This document shows positions 1 to 9,000 of a DNA stretch of 64,000 nucleotides, piece by piece. Within the stretch, counting starts at the first letter, position 1. The number at the start of each line of letters is the position of its first letter. The notes beneath the pieces were generated by a model. It saw only the letters and a list, made by a program, of their open reading frames with translations. It was not told where the DNA came from and made no database searches. The stretch is from Brevibacillus agri (GTDB lineage Bacteria; Bacillota; Bacilli; Brevibacillales; Brevibacillaceae). The translations under genes and the position numbers were made by a program. The stretch is taken from positions 4,487,001 through 4,551,000 of the forward strand of contig NZ_CP026363.1 in assembly GCF_004117055.1 (NCBI RefSeq), in the 5' to 3' direction.

Positions 1-668
1 ATAATATGCAAGCCCGCCTTGTCGACCGCATTGAACAAGGTCGAGGACACTTGGCAAATCCCGCCTCCGATCCCTTCGGAAAGCTCTCCCCTGACGATGA
101 TGGGCGCTTGCAGGTAGCCTTTTTCCTTCGTCCTTTGGCCAACTAATTTATTGAAGGAAAAAATTTCTCCCGGCAACACGACGTAGTTGTTGAGCGCCTG
201 TGAAGCGAGCCTGATGTTGTGAGAGCGGTTTTTGTTCCGCGAATTGAAATAGGTGGCATACTGCCCGATCACTTTTTTCCGAACTTGGCTGAGGAGAGCC
301 TTGTCCACCTTTGGATACACTTCCTGGTAGGAGACTTGCATGGTCGCAGCGCCCTGCCCGTAGTAATACTGGTAAAACCGCTCCAAAAAAGCAGCCTCGT
401 CCAGCTTGCGGCCTTTTTTCTCGGGAACGATGGCGCCGTGCGCATTAATCGTCGCATTGATCGGCGCTACATACGCTTCTTTGGCTACTGCGTCTATCAA
501 TTTTTGCAAACGGTAGTCATCCGCGACAGGGACACCGTCAACAGGCAAGGTATAATCCGCTCGGTCCAGGATGGCTACCGTTTTGTCTCCCACCTCGACG
601 TGCAAAAAGTTGGTCGGATCGAGGGGATTGGCTAGCAAAAGCAAAGCCAGAGTCAAAGCAAAACCCAT
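1..668 (-). CDS. VanW family protein (3' end outside window)
   Basis: The protein starts at an ATG preceded by GGAGGTGAG and runs off the left edge of the window, so about 222 residues are visible. It opens with a short hydrophobic segment (MGFALTLALLLLANPL), consistent with a signal or anchor. Near the visible end it has EGIGGGICQVSSTLFNA, the hallmark of the VanW domain, preceded by LPGEIFSFNKLVG, also typical of the family. VanW proteins are exported cell-wall-associated proteins of unknown biochemistry, first named in vancomycin-resistance clusters but common in spore formers without resistance. No van genes are visible beside it, so a resistance role is not supported. The upstream domain resembles the PG-binding region often found before VanW. 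Confidence 0.85.
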   Translation of the reverse strand, partial: MGFALTLALLLLANPLDPTNFLHVEVGDKTVAILDRADYTLPVDGVPVADDYRLQKLIDAVAKEAYVAPINATINAHGAIVPEKKGRKLDEAAFLERFYQYYYGQGAATMQVSYQEVYPKVDKALLSQVRKKVIGQYATYFNSRNKNRSHNIRLASQALNNYVVLPGEIFSFNKLVGQRTKEKGYLQAPIIVRGELSEGIGGGICQVSSTLFNAVDKAGLHI

Positions 669-736
669 CCGGCCACTCACCTCCTTCCTGTAGTATGAGC
701 AGCCGAACGGGTTTCATGCGGTCATGCGCTGTGTCT

Positions 737-1825
737 TTATCCCATCCGCGCCAGTCTGCTCATGATCGCCTGGGCGACCGCTTTGAGCCTGGACTGGTCC
801 GCAGCCTCGCTGTACAGATTGTTCAATTGATCGCGCAGTTCTTTGGCAGCGAGCAAGGACGCCGTAGCTTCCTTGATTTTTTGCGTGTAGCGAGCCTTGA
901 TGTCGGCAAGCTCCTCCTGGTACTTCTCGTCGGTGCCAGGAGCGATGGCCCGCGTGTACATGTCGATGACTTCGTCTGTCTCCTTGCTGGGGAAGTATTC
1001 GTGCGGGGCGGTGCTGTCGAAAATAGCCAGCCCTTTTTCCGGCACGATCACCATATCCAGGCTGTGCGGGTCCAGCCCGCAATGGTACACCTCCACGTCG
1101 TAGCCGCGGTTTTCCGCTTCGACTACCAGCTTTTTCAGCATGGTCGACTTGCCTGATCCCGGTCTTCCTTTGATGAAGTAGCGCTTCTGCAACGAGTCTG
1201 TCAGCTTCATGATGTGATCGACAGGCCCATGCGGCGTGGCGGCCCCCAGGTACATTCTGCGCACCCGTGCCTTTTTGCCAAGCTTTTCCTCGCCAAAAAA
1301 CAGCGCGATTACTTCTTCCGTAACGCGGTTGGCTTCCTCGCGGTTCAAGTTTTCAATGTACGGCGCTTCCCATTCATCGTGAATGCGCAGCGCTTCCCCG
1401 AACGACTGATAAGCGGCTTCGCTCTTGGCAAAAATCTCCTCGTACCACGCCGCGATTTGTTTTTTGTAAGGGGCCAGTTGTTCGATGCCGACCGCCGTTT
1501 GCAAATTGACCTGGATTTCCGTCACACCGGGCGCAGCAGGTCGCCAGATGCGAGGATAGCTGCCGTCCATAATGGCGACCCTCCACTCGTGAAAAACAAC
1601 GCCGTCGTATTGCCCGTTCACAAACGGAGAGTGAATCCACTCCACCTGATTCGTCTTGCGCGACATCTCCTTGCCGATGGCTTCGATGAGCGGGGACGTG
1701 ACTCCCTCCACGACTCCTGACAGGATGTAGACGCGCTCCAGCCCTTGCAGGACCGAATCGTAAAACGTTTTGTATCCTCGCGCCGTGTTGCCTGCGGCGT
1801 ATATGTGGCGTACTTGTTTTGCCAT
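737..1825 (-). CDS. PRK06851-type duplicated P-loop ATPase, N-terminal Walker A lost
   Basis: A 362-residue protein beginning with the family signature HIYAAGNTARGYKTFYDSVL. The C-terminal half has an intact Walker A, KGRPGSGKSTMLKK, around residue 217. The N-terminal half is a second copy of the same fold (YILSG then SPLIEAIGKEM), but its Walker A reads GVVEGVTSP where family members, as I recall them, have GGPGTGKSS. Only the second site should therefore bind nucleotide. Function is unknown; the family is a soluble ATPase of spore formers. The start is an ATG with GGGAGG upstream. It lies downstream of the phoU terminator and is probably transcribed alone or with the VanW gene that follows about 70 bp later. 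Confidence 0.75.
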   Translation of the reverse strand: MAKQVRHIYAAGNTARGYKTFYDSVLQGLERVYILSGVVEGVTSPLIEAIGKEMSRKTNQVEWIHSPFVNGQYDGVVFHEWRVAIMDGSYPRIWRPAAPGVTEIQVNLQTAVGIEQLAPYKKQIAAWYEEIFAKSEAAYQSFGEALRIHDEWEAPYIENLNREEANRVTEEVIALFFGEEKLGKKARVRRMYLGAATPHGPVDHIMKLTDSLQKRYFIKGRPGSGKSTMLKKLVVEAENRGYDVEVYHCGLDPHSLDMVIVPEKGLAIFDSTAPHEYFPSKETDEVIDMYTRAIAPGTDEKYQEELADIKARYTQKIKEATASLLAAKELRDQLNNLYSEAADQSRLKAVAQAIMSRLARMG

Positions 1826-1916
1826 GCCATTCCCTCCCGTACTTCTTTTGCTGATAATGGGGTTGAATCGTTGTATTGTATGCAGCCAGAAGGAAATAGG
1901 CGTCTGTCATGAGCGG

Positions 1917-1958
1917 AAAAAGCCGCTGCAAGCTTGAGACGGCTCGCAGCGGCTTTTT
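1917..1958 (-). terminator. Rho-independent terminator after phoU
   Basis: Perfect 13-base arms (AAAAAGCCGCTGC and GCAGCGGCTTTTT) around a 16-base loop. The A and T tracts make it usable in both directions, but its place 45 bases past the phoU stop suggests it ends the phoP-phoR-phoU unit. Confidence 0.85.
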
Positions 1959-2002
1959 GGCGTTTGTGGCTTTTTGCTCCGGCAAGACGTTCTCGCCCGG
2001 GC

Positions 2003-2659
2003 TTATTTGTTCAGGTCGGTCATTTTGCCTGTGGACATGTAGATGATCCATTCGCAAATATTCGTGACGTGATCGGCAATCCGCTCCAAATATTGCGCCA
2101 CCAGCAAAAGATGCGTCCCTTGGGAAATCGCGCTGCCGTTTTTGGTCATGACTTCGATCAAGTCACGGAAAATCGTTGCAAACAGCTTGTCGACGATATC
2201 GTCGCGAGCGGCGATCTCTTCTGCCGCTTCCTTGTTGCGGGCGATATAGGCATTCAGGCAATCTCGCACCATCGCTTTTACATGATCGGCCATCAACGGG
2301 ATGTCAATCAGCGGCTTGATATACGGTTCAGCCATCAGGCGGCGTGTCGTTTTGGCGATGGAGACCGCATGATCGCCCATCCGCTCCAGGTCCGTCACCA
2401 GCTTCAGCATCGTTCCCAGACGGCGCAGGTCACTCCCTACCGGCTGCTGCAAAGCGATCAGGCGGAAGCATTCGCTCTGTATCTCCTGCTCCAGCTCGTT
2501 GATGACCGGATCGGCGGCAATGACCTGCTCTGCAAGCTGAACATCCCGCTCCACCAAACTTTTAATCGATTTATGAATGGCTTCTTCCACCAATGTGCCC
2601 ATGGACATGAGCTTGCGATGCAATACGTCCAACTGCTCTTCGAAAGCGTGCCGCGACAT
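2003..2659 (-). CDS. phoU: Phosphate signalling complex protein PhoU
   Basis: A 218-residue all-helical protein beginning MSRHAFEEQLDVLHRKLMSMG, the usual PhoU opening. It carries two copies of the PhoU helical repeat with the metal-binding type motif ERMGDHAVSIAKTTRR near residue 80 and ERIADHVTNICEWIIYM near residue 195. PhoU links the Pst phosphate transporter to the PhoR kinase and represses the Pho response under phosphate sufficiency. Here it lies 93 bp downstream of phoR and no pstSCAB genes are in view, so it is linked to the two-component pair rather than to the transporter. Length is normal. Confidence 0.93.
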   Translation of the reverse strand: MSRHAFEEQLDVLHRKLMSMGTLVEEAIHKSIKSLVERDVQLAEQVIAADPVINELEQEIQSECFRLIALQQPVGSDLRRLGTMLKLVTDLERMGDHAVSIAKTTRRLMAEPYIKPLIDIPLMADHVKAMVRDCLNAYIARNKEAAEEIAARDDIVDKLFATIFRDLIEVMTKNGSAISQGTHLLLVAQYLERIADHVTNICEWIIYMSTGKMTDLNK

Positions 2660-2752
2660 GTTCCTCGTCCCCCTTCATTTGTCTGACACGACAAATAGTA
2701 CAAGGGGATTGTATTGCACGGGTAAAGCTACTATTTTGTTTGTGTAAATATT

Positions 2753-4516
2753 TCAGCCGAGCGGCAAAGTGACGGTAAAGGTGGTGCCTTTTCCTTCCAC
2801 ACTCTCTACCCCGATCTGGCCGTGCAAGTTGTCGACGAGGTGTTTGACAATCGCAAGGCCCAGCCCCGTTCCGCCGGAGTCGCGGCTGCGCGCCTTGTCG
2901 ACACGGTAAAAGCGCTCGAAAATGCGCGTGAGGTCTTTTTCCGGGATACCTATGCCCGTATCGGAAACCTGAATCGTCACGTGTTCGTCGTCTGCTTCTG
3001 TCCTGATCGTGATCTCTCCGCCTTCCGGAGTGTAGGCGATCGCGTTGGTCAAAAGGTTCAGGACGATTTGCTGGAGACAATCTTTGTCTGTCATCAACCA
3101 AATGTCCGGCTGGCTGTCCGGCAGCGTCACCTTCAACTGCTTTCTCTGCGCCTGGTCGTGCATGATCGCCGCTGCCGAGCGGATCAGCTCCTGCACATGC
3201 ACGCGGCTGAGGTGCAGGGGAATCCGCTTCTGTTCGATTTTGGACAAGTCCAAAATGTCGCGGATCATCCGGTACAGCCGTTCGCTCTCATCCGAAATAA
3301 TTTGCAGGAAATTGCGGCACGTTTCCTCGTCCTGCATCGCCCCTTCCAAAAGCGTCTCTGTAAACCCTTTGATGGAAGTAATCGGCGTCCGCAGCTCGTG
3401 CGAGACGTTGGCGACAAAGTCGCTGCGCATCTTTTCCAGGCGGCGAATGTCGGTGATGTCGTGCAGCACGACGACGACGCCTCGCGATTCCCCTTTAAAA
3501 TTGATGTACGGGGCAAAATTGACGTCGAGCACGCGCTCCTGCGGATAGTAAATGTGGATCTCCTGCCGGAACTTCTCGCTTTTGTCCAGGCATCTGTCAA
3601 TGTATTGGGACAGGCCAAAGCTTTTGCCTGCCTCGATGTGCAGCTTGCCTACCAGCTCGTGTCCGGCTGTTCCGAGCAGCTTTTCCACGGCGGGGTTGAC
3701 GAGCATGATTCTGCGCTGCTCCGAGATGAAAATGACCCCGCTCGTCATGTTGGTCAGCACCCCGGCGAGCCGCTGCTGGTTCTCGGAGATTTCGTACATT
3801 TGCTGTTCCAGGCTGGACGCCATGAAATTGATGGCGCCGGCGAGCTGGCCGATCTCGTCCTTGGCCTTGATCCGTACCCGGCTCTCGTACTGGCGCTGGG
3901 TAATGTTGCGGGCGACTCGCGTAATTTCCTCGATGGGACGAATAATCGAAAAGGAGATGCGCGACACCACAATCGAGCCGACGACAAGCGTCACCAGCAA
4001 GCCTGTCAGCAGGCTGTACCACATGTTGTGGATCGTGTCCGTAATGTCTTTCATCGACATGGCCGAGCGGACGGCACCGACGATGTTCGTCCCCTGCTCG
4101 ACGGGCACGGCTACGTACATCATGTCATAGCCCAGCGTCTCGCTAAAGCGGCGGGAAATGCCGGTCTCTCCATTGAGCGCCGCGAGCATTTCCGGCCTGT
4201 CGTGGTGGTTCTCCATCTCATCGGCATGGGAGGAGTTGTCGTACAGCACCTCGCCTTCCAGGTTGATGATGGTCAGGCGGACTTCGTCGGATGGCGCCAC
4301 CTGGAGGACGCGATCCGCGAGCATCTCCTGATTGTCAAAAACGGTCGGGAAGCGGACAGCCTGGGCAACCAGCTTGGACTCGCGGGACAAAAGCTCATGC
4401 AGCGATTGCAGGTAGGAATTTTCCAATACCTTCGCAAAGTACATCCCCATCAACAGGAGGACCAATGAGATTAATCCCAGAATGGTGAAGGTGAGTTTGA
4501 TACGAAAGCGAGTCAA
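2753..4516 (-). CDS. phoR: Phosphate sensor histidine kinase PhoR
   Basis: A 587-residue membrane kinase. In order: a transmembrane segment at about 9-28, an extracytoplasmic domain to about 165, a second transmembrane segment, a HAMP linker (IIRPIEEITRVARNIT), a PAS domain at about 250-350, the dimerisation/phosphoacceptor box VSHELRTPITSIKG near 370, and an ATPase domain with LLTNAIAYTPEGG, DTGIGIPEKDL and GGTGLGLAIVKHL. The kinase should phosphorylate PhoP on phosphate limitation. The start is TTG, supported by GGGAGG 8 bases upstream; the PhoP stop lies 18 bases before it, so the two are co-transcribed. Family architecture matches PhoR/WalK-type kinases; gene order favours PhoR. Confidence 0.92.
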   Translation of the reverse strand: MTRFRIKLTFTILGLISLVLLLMGMYFAKVLENSYLQSLHELLSRESKLVAQAVRFPTVFDNQEMLADRVLQVAPSDEVRLTIINLEGEVLYDNSSHADEMENHHDRPEMLAALNGETGISRRFSETLGYDMMYVAVPVEQGTNIVGAVRSAMSMKDITDTIHNMWYSLLTGLLVTLVVGSIVVSRISFSIIRPIEEITRVARNITQRQYESRVRIKAKDEIGQLAGAINFMASSLEQQMYEISENQQRLAGVLTNMTSGVIFISEQRRIMLVNPAVEKLLGTAGHELVGKLHIEAGKSFGLSQYIDRCLDKSEKFRQEIHIYYPQERVLDVNFAPYINFKGESRGVVVVLHDITDIRRLEKMRSDFVANVSHELRTPITSIKGFTETLLEGAMQDEETCRNFLQIISDESERLYRMIRDILDLSKIEQKRIPLHLSRVHVQELIRSAAAIMHDQAQRKQLKVTLPDSQPDIWLMTDKDCLQQIVLNLLTNAIAYTPEGGEITIRTEADDEHVTIQVSDTGIGIPEKDLTRIFERFYRVDKARSRDSGGTGLGLAIVKHLVDNLHGQIGVESVEGKGTTFTVTLPLG

Positions 4517-4534
4517 GGTCGTGCCTCCCGTTTG

Positions 4535-5230
4535 TTATCCTTCCAGTTTGTATCCCAAGCCGCGAACAGTTTTGATGTAGCGCGGGTTTTTCGTGTCTTC
4601 CTCCAGCTTTTCCCGCAGGTGGCTGACATGCACGTCCACGATCCGGGAGTCCCCGATAAAGTCGTAGTTCCAGACGGCGTTCAGCAGTTGGTCGCGGGTG
4701 AGCACGCGCCCCTGGTGGCTGGCGAGGTAGTTGAGCAGTTCGAATTCTTTTGGAGTCAGCTCTACCTTTGTATCTTTGCAAAAGACTTCGTATTTTTCCG
4801 GGTAGATGCGGATGTCGCCAAACTGGAGCACGACATCTTCCGGCGCAACCGCCGCTTCCGGGGTTGCCTGAATGCGGCGGAGAATGGCTTTTACGCGGGC
4901 GATTACTTCGCGCGGGCTGAACGGCTTGGTCAAATAGTCGTCAGCGCCCAGCTCCAGACCTAATATTTTATCCAGCTCATCGTCTTTTGCGGTCAACATG
5001 AGGATTGGCGTGTTAATGCGCTCCTGGCGCAATGTTTTACAGACGTCCATGCCGTCCATTTTGGGCAGCATCAAGTCGAGAATGATGAAATCGGGCTGCT
5101 CGCTTTTCACCATGTCGAGCGCCTGTCTGCCGTCAAAGGCGGTCACTACCTGGAAACCCGATTTTTCCAGATTGAATTGCAGCAGCTTCACGATGGAAGC
5201 TTCGTCATCCACTACCAAAACCTTAATCAT
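4535..5230 (-). CDS. phoP: Phosphate response regulator PhoP
   Basis: A 231-residue OmpR-family regulator. The receiver domain (1-120) has the acidic pair VVDDE near residue 8, the phosphoacceptor in IILDLMLPKMDG at about 53, and KPFSPREV at about 103. The C-terminal winged helix ends GRVLTRDQLLNAVWNYDF...VRGLGYKLE, typical of the family. It should activate phosphate-starvation genes. It sits directly upstream of phoR. In bacilli phoP normally follows mdh; here 4.3 kb of accessory DNA separates them, so read-through from mdh, which contributes to phoPR expression in some bacilli, is unlikely. Confidence 0.93.
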   Translation of the reverse strand: MIKVLVVDDEASIVKLLQFNLEKSGFQVVTAFDGRQALDMVKSEQPDFIILDLMLPKMDGMDVCKTLRQERINTPILMLTAKDDELDKILGLELGADDYLTKPFSPREVIARVKAILRRIQATPEAAVAPEDVVLQFGDIRIYPEKYEVFCKDTKVELTPKEFELLNYLASHQGRVLTRDQLLNAVWNYDFIGDSRIVDVHVSHLREKLEEDTKNPRYIKTVRGLGYKLEG

Positions 5231-5467
5231 TTTATCCGTTTCCCCCTACCAATGCGATGCTGCAGATTAATTGTTTTCAGACCTTCGTCCTCTGGTTTGT
5301 TTCTTCTCTCTACACCTCTCAGTCTGCCAATGCTGAAACCGGAAGACAAGTAATTTTTTTGTAAAAGTGTTTGGAGGCTGGCTGTGGTGGGTGTGGCTTG
5401 GGCGTTCCGTTGGTTCTTTGGAGTAGTATGCCTCGAATGAGGGGTGGGCATCAGGGAGGGGATGTTA

Positions 5468-5640
5468 GGCTTCGGGGGGTGTTTTGAAAGGTCCCTTGGT
5501 CGTAGGGCCTTTTGCTCGTAGCTTTGGCTTCGGCTCGTCCCGGTAATTTTGAAAGCCCTTGATCGCAGCTTTAGCTTCGGTTCGTCCCGGTGTGTTTTTT
5601 GAAAGCCCCTTGATCGTAGCTTTCGTGGCGGCGAGGAAAG
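5468..5640. repeat. Imperfect tandem repeat, about 50-bp unit
   Basis: A unit containing GCTTCGG, CTCGTCCCGG, TTTTGAAAGCCCCTT and GATCGTAGC recurs about every 51 bases (for example TTGATCGCAGC at about 5559 and TTGATCGTAGC at about 5610), with a more diverged copy before them. No convincing coding sequence overlaps it. Confidence 0.6.
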
Positions 5641-5696
5641 AGGAGAAATCGCTGGAGCTTCTTGGGATCCCCGCTGGAAGCACTACTGCCCGGTTC

Positions 5697-5840
5697 CAGG
5701 GAAAAATGAAACCGCGTCCAAAGTGGTTTATTCAGGATGTGTCTCAGAGTGGACGCTTAAAAGCGTGTTTCGTTTTTTCCCTTCCACCTCGGTCGGGATC
5801 CCAAAGAGCTTTCGCGTATACCTCCTCTTTCCTCGTCAGG
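5697..5840 (+). repeat. Dispersed GC-rich intergenic repeat, copy A
   Basis: Shares an ordered set of blocks with the reverse complement of 9001-9150: CCGCGTCCAAAGTGG, TTCAGG, GTGGACGCTTAAAAGCGTGT, then CCCAAAGA and CTCCT. It contains short inverted repeats (GCGTCCA/TGGACGC and ACGCTT/AAGCGT), so it could fold. The remaining part of the 5231-6030 gap holds nothing else recognisable apart from the tandem repeat and the promoter of the next gene. Confidence 0.6.
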
Positions 5841-5969
5841 GGCTAATGATGTTGATGGGAGTTTTAAAAATCTTACAAGCCTTTCGGGGCAACCCATAGA
5901 GGTAGTTGCAGAGCCCGGGCTTAAAAGATTATAACAGCCAAATGTTTGTACACCCCTAATAATGAAGAT

Positions 5970-5998
5970 TTGACCATATAAGAAAATTATGGTATTAT
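5970..5998 (+). promoter_or_regulatory. Sigma-A type promoter of the lipoprotein gene
   Basis: TTGACC and TATTAT separated by exactly 17 bases, 32 bases before the TTG start at 6031. Confidence 0.65.
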
Positions 5999-6030
5999 AT
6001 GTAAAATTCAAAGGCCGGGGAGTTGATTAA

Positions 6031-6555
6031 TTGAGAAGTATATTTTTACATATCATTTTAGCCTGCCTGTTGCTTACTGCCGGATGTGTAAATGATAACT
6101 CCTTTGCAGGCAATAACGAGCAGAATCTAAAAATTGGAGTGATCGGGCAGCCTCCTGTGGTCAACGAAAATATTGATTTCATCGAAACAACCCTTGAATC
6201 ACTAATTAATGCATCGGATACAGAGTTTCACGCATTATTTATCATGCCAGAGTGCCTAGAGGAAGCTTCCAAACCTCAATTTGCCAGGCTTTATAAAAGT
6301 CTGAAATACCCTGTTTTCTTTATCGGATCAACCAAATCATATTACCCGTTCATAGAAGAAAGTCTAACATATTCTACTGCTCCCTCAACGAGCTCCGGTA
6401 TGTTTGCAACTGGATTTATCAATGAAGACGGGCAATATAAAATATTTGAATATGGCCTGGAAAATGATGAAAAGACAGAAAAAAATCTCAAACTAATGTA
6501 CACCAATATTTTTAAGACAATTTCAAACGAATTCATCTCAAAGAAAACGAACTAA
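6031..6555 (+). CDS. Putative lipoprotein of unknown function
   Basis: A 174-residue protein with a TTG start behind GGGGAG. The N-terminus is a lipoprotein signal: a hydrophobic stretch ending in the lipobox LTAGC at about 15-19, so the mature protein would be anchored to the membrane outer face through Cys19. I do not recognise the mature domain. It begins LKIGVIGQPP and has a mixed alpha/beta pattern, which recalls a small ligand- or substrate-binding fold, but that is only an impression. The AT-rich base use differs from the neighbouring housekeeping genes and, with its position in an insert between phoP and mdh, suggests it was acquired. Confidence 0.7.
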   Translation: MRSIFLHIILACLLLTAGCVNDNSFAGNNEQNLKIGVIGQPPVVNENIDFIETTLESLINASDTEFHALFIMPECLEEASKPQFARLYKSLKYPVFFIGSTKSYYPFIEESLTYSTAPSTSSGMFATGFINEDGQYKIFEYGLENDEKTEKNLKLMYTNIFKTISNEFISKKTN

Positions 6556-6573
6556 ACAATTTCTCCGAACAGC

Positions 6574-6620
6574 AAAAAGGGGCTCTCTGGTCATTCTCTT
6601 GACTTGAAGATTGCCCCTTT
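6574..6620 (-). terminator. Terminator between convergent genes
   Basis: Arms AAAGGGGC and GCCCCTTT around a long loop of about 29 bases. On the minus strand the second arm is followed by a T run, so it most likely serves the secreted-protein gene at 6637. Confidence 0.5.
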
Positions 6621-6636
6621 GAATGTATGCAGTTAT

Positions 6637-7245
6637 TTAATTCCCAGTAACAGAGAGATACTGATATCCGCTATAGAAGTATCGGTAATGATTTGATGCA
6701 TTTGCAACACTAAAAGTAGCTTTAAATACCGGGGTGTCTATGCCGGTTTGAAAATTTAGAGTAGTTGATCCATTATCATAAAAATCACCGTTTACAAGAT
6801 ACTCAATACCTTGTTGATTATTTTTTACCCACGCTTGTACATCACCTGAAAATTGCTTGCTCACCCCGTGATACCTATCTAATCCGGCATATCTAATGTC
6901 AGAAACCCAACCGAAACTACCGTCTCTGCACTTATTTACAATAGCAATAAATCTTGGTTTATATGTTCCTGAAACTGATAATCGCTGAGACACTTCACTG
7001 TATGAGCATGTTGCACTTAAAGCTTTTAAGCTCTTTTGTGTTTTAGGTTGTTCTTTTTTTACTTCCTCTAACGACCTACCGCTATATTTTGCAATACGTT
7101 GCATTGCTTCCTCGTAGGTAAGGTCTTCAACAACAACCTCCCCTGTTTCTACTGTTGCATTGTTGCCTTTGGCAGAAGCAACAAGATTACCAAGGCTCAA
7201 TACGACTAAAAACATCGTTAATACAACAAGAAATGGCTTTTTCAT
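6637..7245 (-). CDS. Secreted protein of unknown function
   Basis: A 202-residue protein with a clear signal peptide: basic start, a hydrophobic core (LVVLTMFLVVLSLGNLV) and an ASAKG-like cleavage region near residue 25. After an acidic linker with EDLTYEEAMQRIAKYSGRSLEEVKKEQ comes a domain with two cysteines (in ATCSYSE and VNKCRDG) that could form a disulfide, and many aromatic residues (FGWVSDIRYAGLDRYHG, YRYFYSGYQYL). The C-terminal half looks beta-rich. No catalytic motif is evident. A good ribosome site (AGGAGG) precedes the ATG. It is AT-rich and flanked by an insertion sequence, so probably accessory. Confidence 0.75.
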   Translation of the reverse strand: MKKPFLVVLTMFLVVLSLGNLVASAKGNNATVETGEVVVEDLTYEEAMQRIAKYSGRSLEEVKKEQPKTQKSLKALSATCSYSEVSQRLSVSGTYKPRFIAIVNKCRDGSFGWVSDIRYAGLDRYHGVSKQFSGDVQAWVKNNQQGIEYLVNGDFYDNGSTTLNFQTGIDTPVFKATFSVANASNHYRYFYSGYQYLSVTGN

Positions 7246-7295
7246 GTTTCCTCCTTAATTTATTTAATTTCATCAAGTACATTATTCTACAAATT

Positions 7296-8748
7296 GAGCA
7301 TTTTGCAGAAATCTGAGCCCTTGAGACACAAGGATTTCTAGGGATAAAAAAGGGACTTCACCCCAATTTGGAGAAGTTTTTCGGTGACCAAACCAAAAAC
7401 GCCCAAAAGGAGGAAGTCACCTTGTATATTCTTCAAGAAAGTCTGTTTTCCTTCGAGGAACTGCAAAAACTTGAATCCAAAGAACGATTGCCTATCTTTT
7501 TCAGCGCTCTTGACCTACGTCCTTACGCCAAAGAACTGAGAAGCCGTTCCCCCCGAGGCGCTGACGGTCACTGCAGACAAGGAATCCTTCGGGCTTTGCT
7601 TGCAGCTCCGCTTGAGAATATCAGTACGTTCACTGGCCTACATCGCCGGCTGGATATGGATCTTCGTTTTCGCTATCGATGCGGACTTCGGCTTGATCGG
7701 AAAGCTCCTTCCGTGGCAACGTTGAGCCGCGTCTTTGCCGAGCTTACGAGCAAAGACCTGGTCAAGCGACTTTTTGAGGATCTGGTCACACGCTGCAAGC
7801 AAGAAGGCATCGTCGATGGAAGTCATGTGGCCATCGATAGTGCCGCGATCCATGCCTACGAGAAGAAACAGCCGAAACGTAAAAGCGAGCTCACAGGCAA
7901 TGCAAACTGGGGTGCCAAGTTCGACTCCTTCGGCAATAAGGTGAAGTGGTTTGGCTACAAGCTTCATCTCGCCGTCGATACCAAAAGCGAACTGCCGATG
8001 GCGCTCGCCGTGACACCGGCTCATGTCCATGACGGCGATATGGCGCCAGATCTGATGGAACAAGTCGCGGCAAAAACCAAAGTCAGCTTCTTTGTCCTCG
8101 ATGCTGGGTACGACCAACTAAAAAACTATGAGGCTGCCCGGAATTTGAAAGCACAGGCGATCATCCCGATGAATCTTCGCAATGAGAAAGAGCCGCCTGC
8201 CGGCATGACATCAAACGGAACGCCTTGCTGCTCCATGGGTTTTCCGATGACCTATTGGGGAGCGGATGGCGATGTTCTGAAATTCCGCTGTCCCCATGCT
8301 ACAGGCAAGGTAGACTGCCCGCTCGGAATGGCCGCTTGTTCGTCTTCCAATTATGGGATGGTCGTTAAGGTGGATACAACCAGTGATCTGCGCCGCTACT
8401 CCACACCGCATCGGGAGAGCAAGCGTTGGAAAGAACTGTACAACGAAAGAACTAGCGTGGAACGATGCAATTCCCGCTTGAAAACCTATCTAACTGCCGA
8501 TGCGATGCACGTTTGGGGAATTCAGAAAGTCACAACGCACCAGTACCTTAACGCCATTGTATTGCTGGCTTCTGCACTAGCCATGGTTAAGCATTCAAGC
8601 AAAGCCGCAGCTTAAATTTTTCAGCATAGACGAAAATTCTGCAGGTCTGCCCATTTTTCCAAAGCCATCACATCACGACATTGAAACCAACCACAGGCCA
8701 TATAAATCTGTTGTCTTTTTCTCGAAAATGGAATTATGCAAAGTGCTC
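7296..8748 (+). mobile_element. Insertion sequence, divergent copy 1 of the DDE family seen twice more
   Basis: Terminal inverted repeats: the left end begins GAGCATTTTGCAGAAAT and the right end is AATTATGCAAAGTGCTC, 14 of 17 positions complementary. It encloses one transposase gene. The ends resemble those of the two copies at 19938 and 25088 (GAGCCTTTTGCAG...). I see no matching target duplication (left flank AAATT, right flank ATTAT), so this insertion is old or its flanks were rearranged. Confidence 0.8.
7422..8615 (+). CDS. DDE transposase (IS1182-like/DUF772 type)
   Basis: About 397 residues from the TTG at 7422, chosen because AAAAGGAGG lies just upstream and because the homologous copies start at the same place (YILQ.SLFSFEELQKLESKERLP). 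The N-terminal half is a DUF772-like DNA-binding region. Catalytic acids can be placed at IDSAAIHAYEKK (about 145), LDAGYDQLKNYE (about 228) and RTSVERCNSRLK (about 345). Several cysteines (CSMGF, CPHATGKVDCP) lie between the second and third acids. The frame is intact, so it may be functional. The family name IS1182 is my best guess; IS5-type is the alternative. Confidence 0.85.
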   Translation: MYILQESLFSFEELQKLESKERLPIFFSALDLRPYAKELRSRSPRGADGHCRQGILRALLAAPLENISTFTGLHRRLDMDLRFRYRCGLRLDRKAPSVATLSRVFAELTSKDLVKRLFEDLVTRCKQEGIVDGSHVAIDSAAIHAYEKKQPKRKSELTGNANWGAKFDSFGNKVKWFGYKLHLAVDTKSELPMALAVTPAHVHDGDMAPDLMEQVAAKTKVSFFVLDAGYDQLKNYEAARNLKAQAIIPMNLRNEKEPPAGMTSNGTPCCSMGFPMTYWGADGDVLKFRCPHATGKVDCPLGMAACSSSNYGMVVKVDTTSDLRRYSTPHRESKRWKELYNERTSVERCNSRLKTYLTADAMHVWGIQKVTTHQYLNAIVLLASALAMVKHSSKAAA

Positions 8749-9000
8749 ATTATTATAAAATCCTTCCATTTTTGTAATAAAATTATCATTAAATCGACTT
8801 GTTCAAAAAAAATTCAACATTTTCCCTATATAAGTTTGTTACCTCTTTGAAAATACCCCCCTCAAAAGAGTCGTATAGGTGCAACTCCTTTTGGGCCTGA
8901 TAATAAGCAATATAATTCAATATAAACTCCAGCTCCCCTCCTCACTACGCTATGAGCACCTTGTCATTTCCGAATGAACGCCTGACCGCCCCCCTCAGAT
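8749..9000. other. Intergenic stretch without recognisable gene
   Basis: AT-rich sequence after the insertion sequence, passing into GC-rich repeat DNA. I see no credible open frame with a ribosome site. Together with 9151-9239 and 9346-9477 it completes the non-coding gap before mdh. Confidence 0.5.

Noticed and set aside
1-668. Vancomycin resistance cluster
   Set aside because: VanW-domain proteins are common without resistance and no vanH, vanA or vanX-type gene is adjacent.
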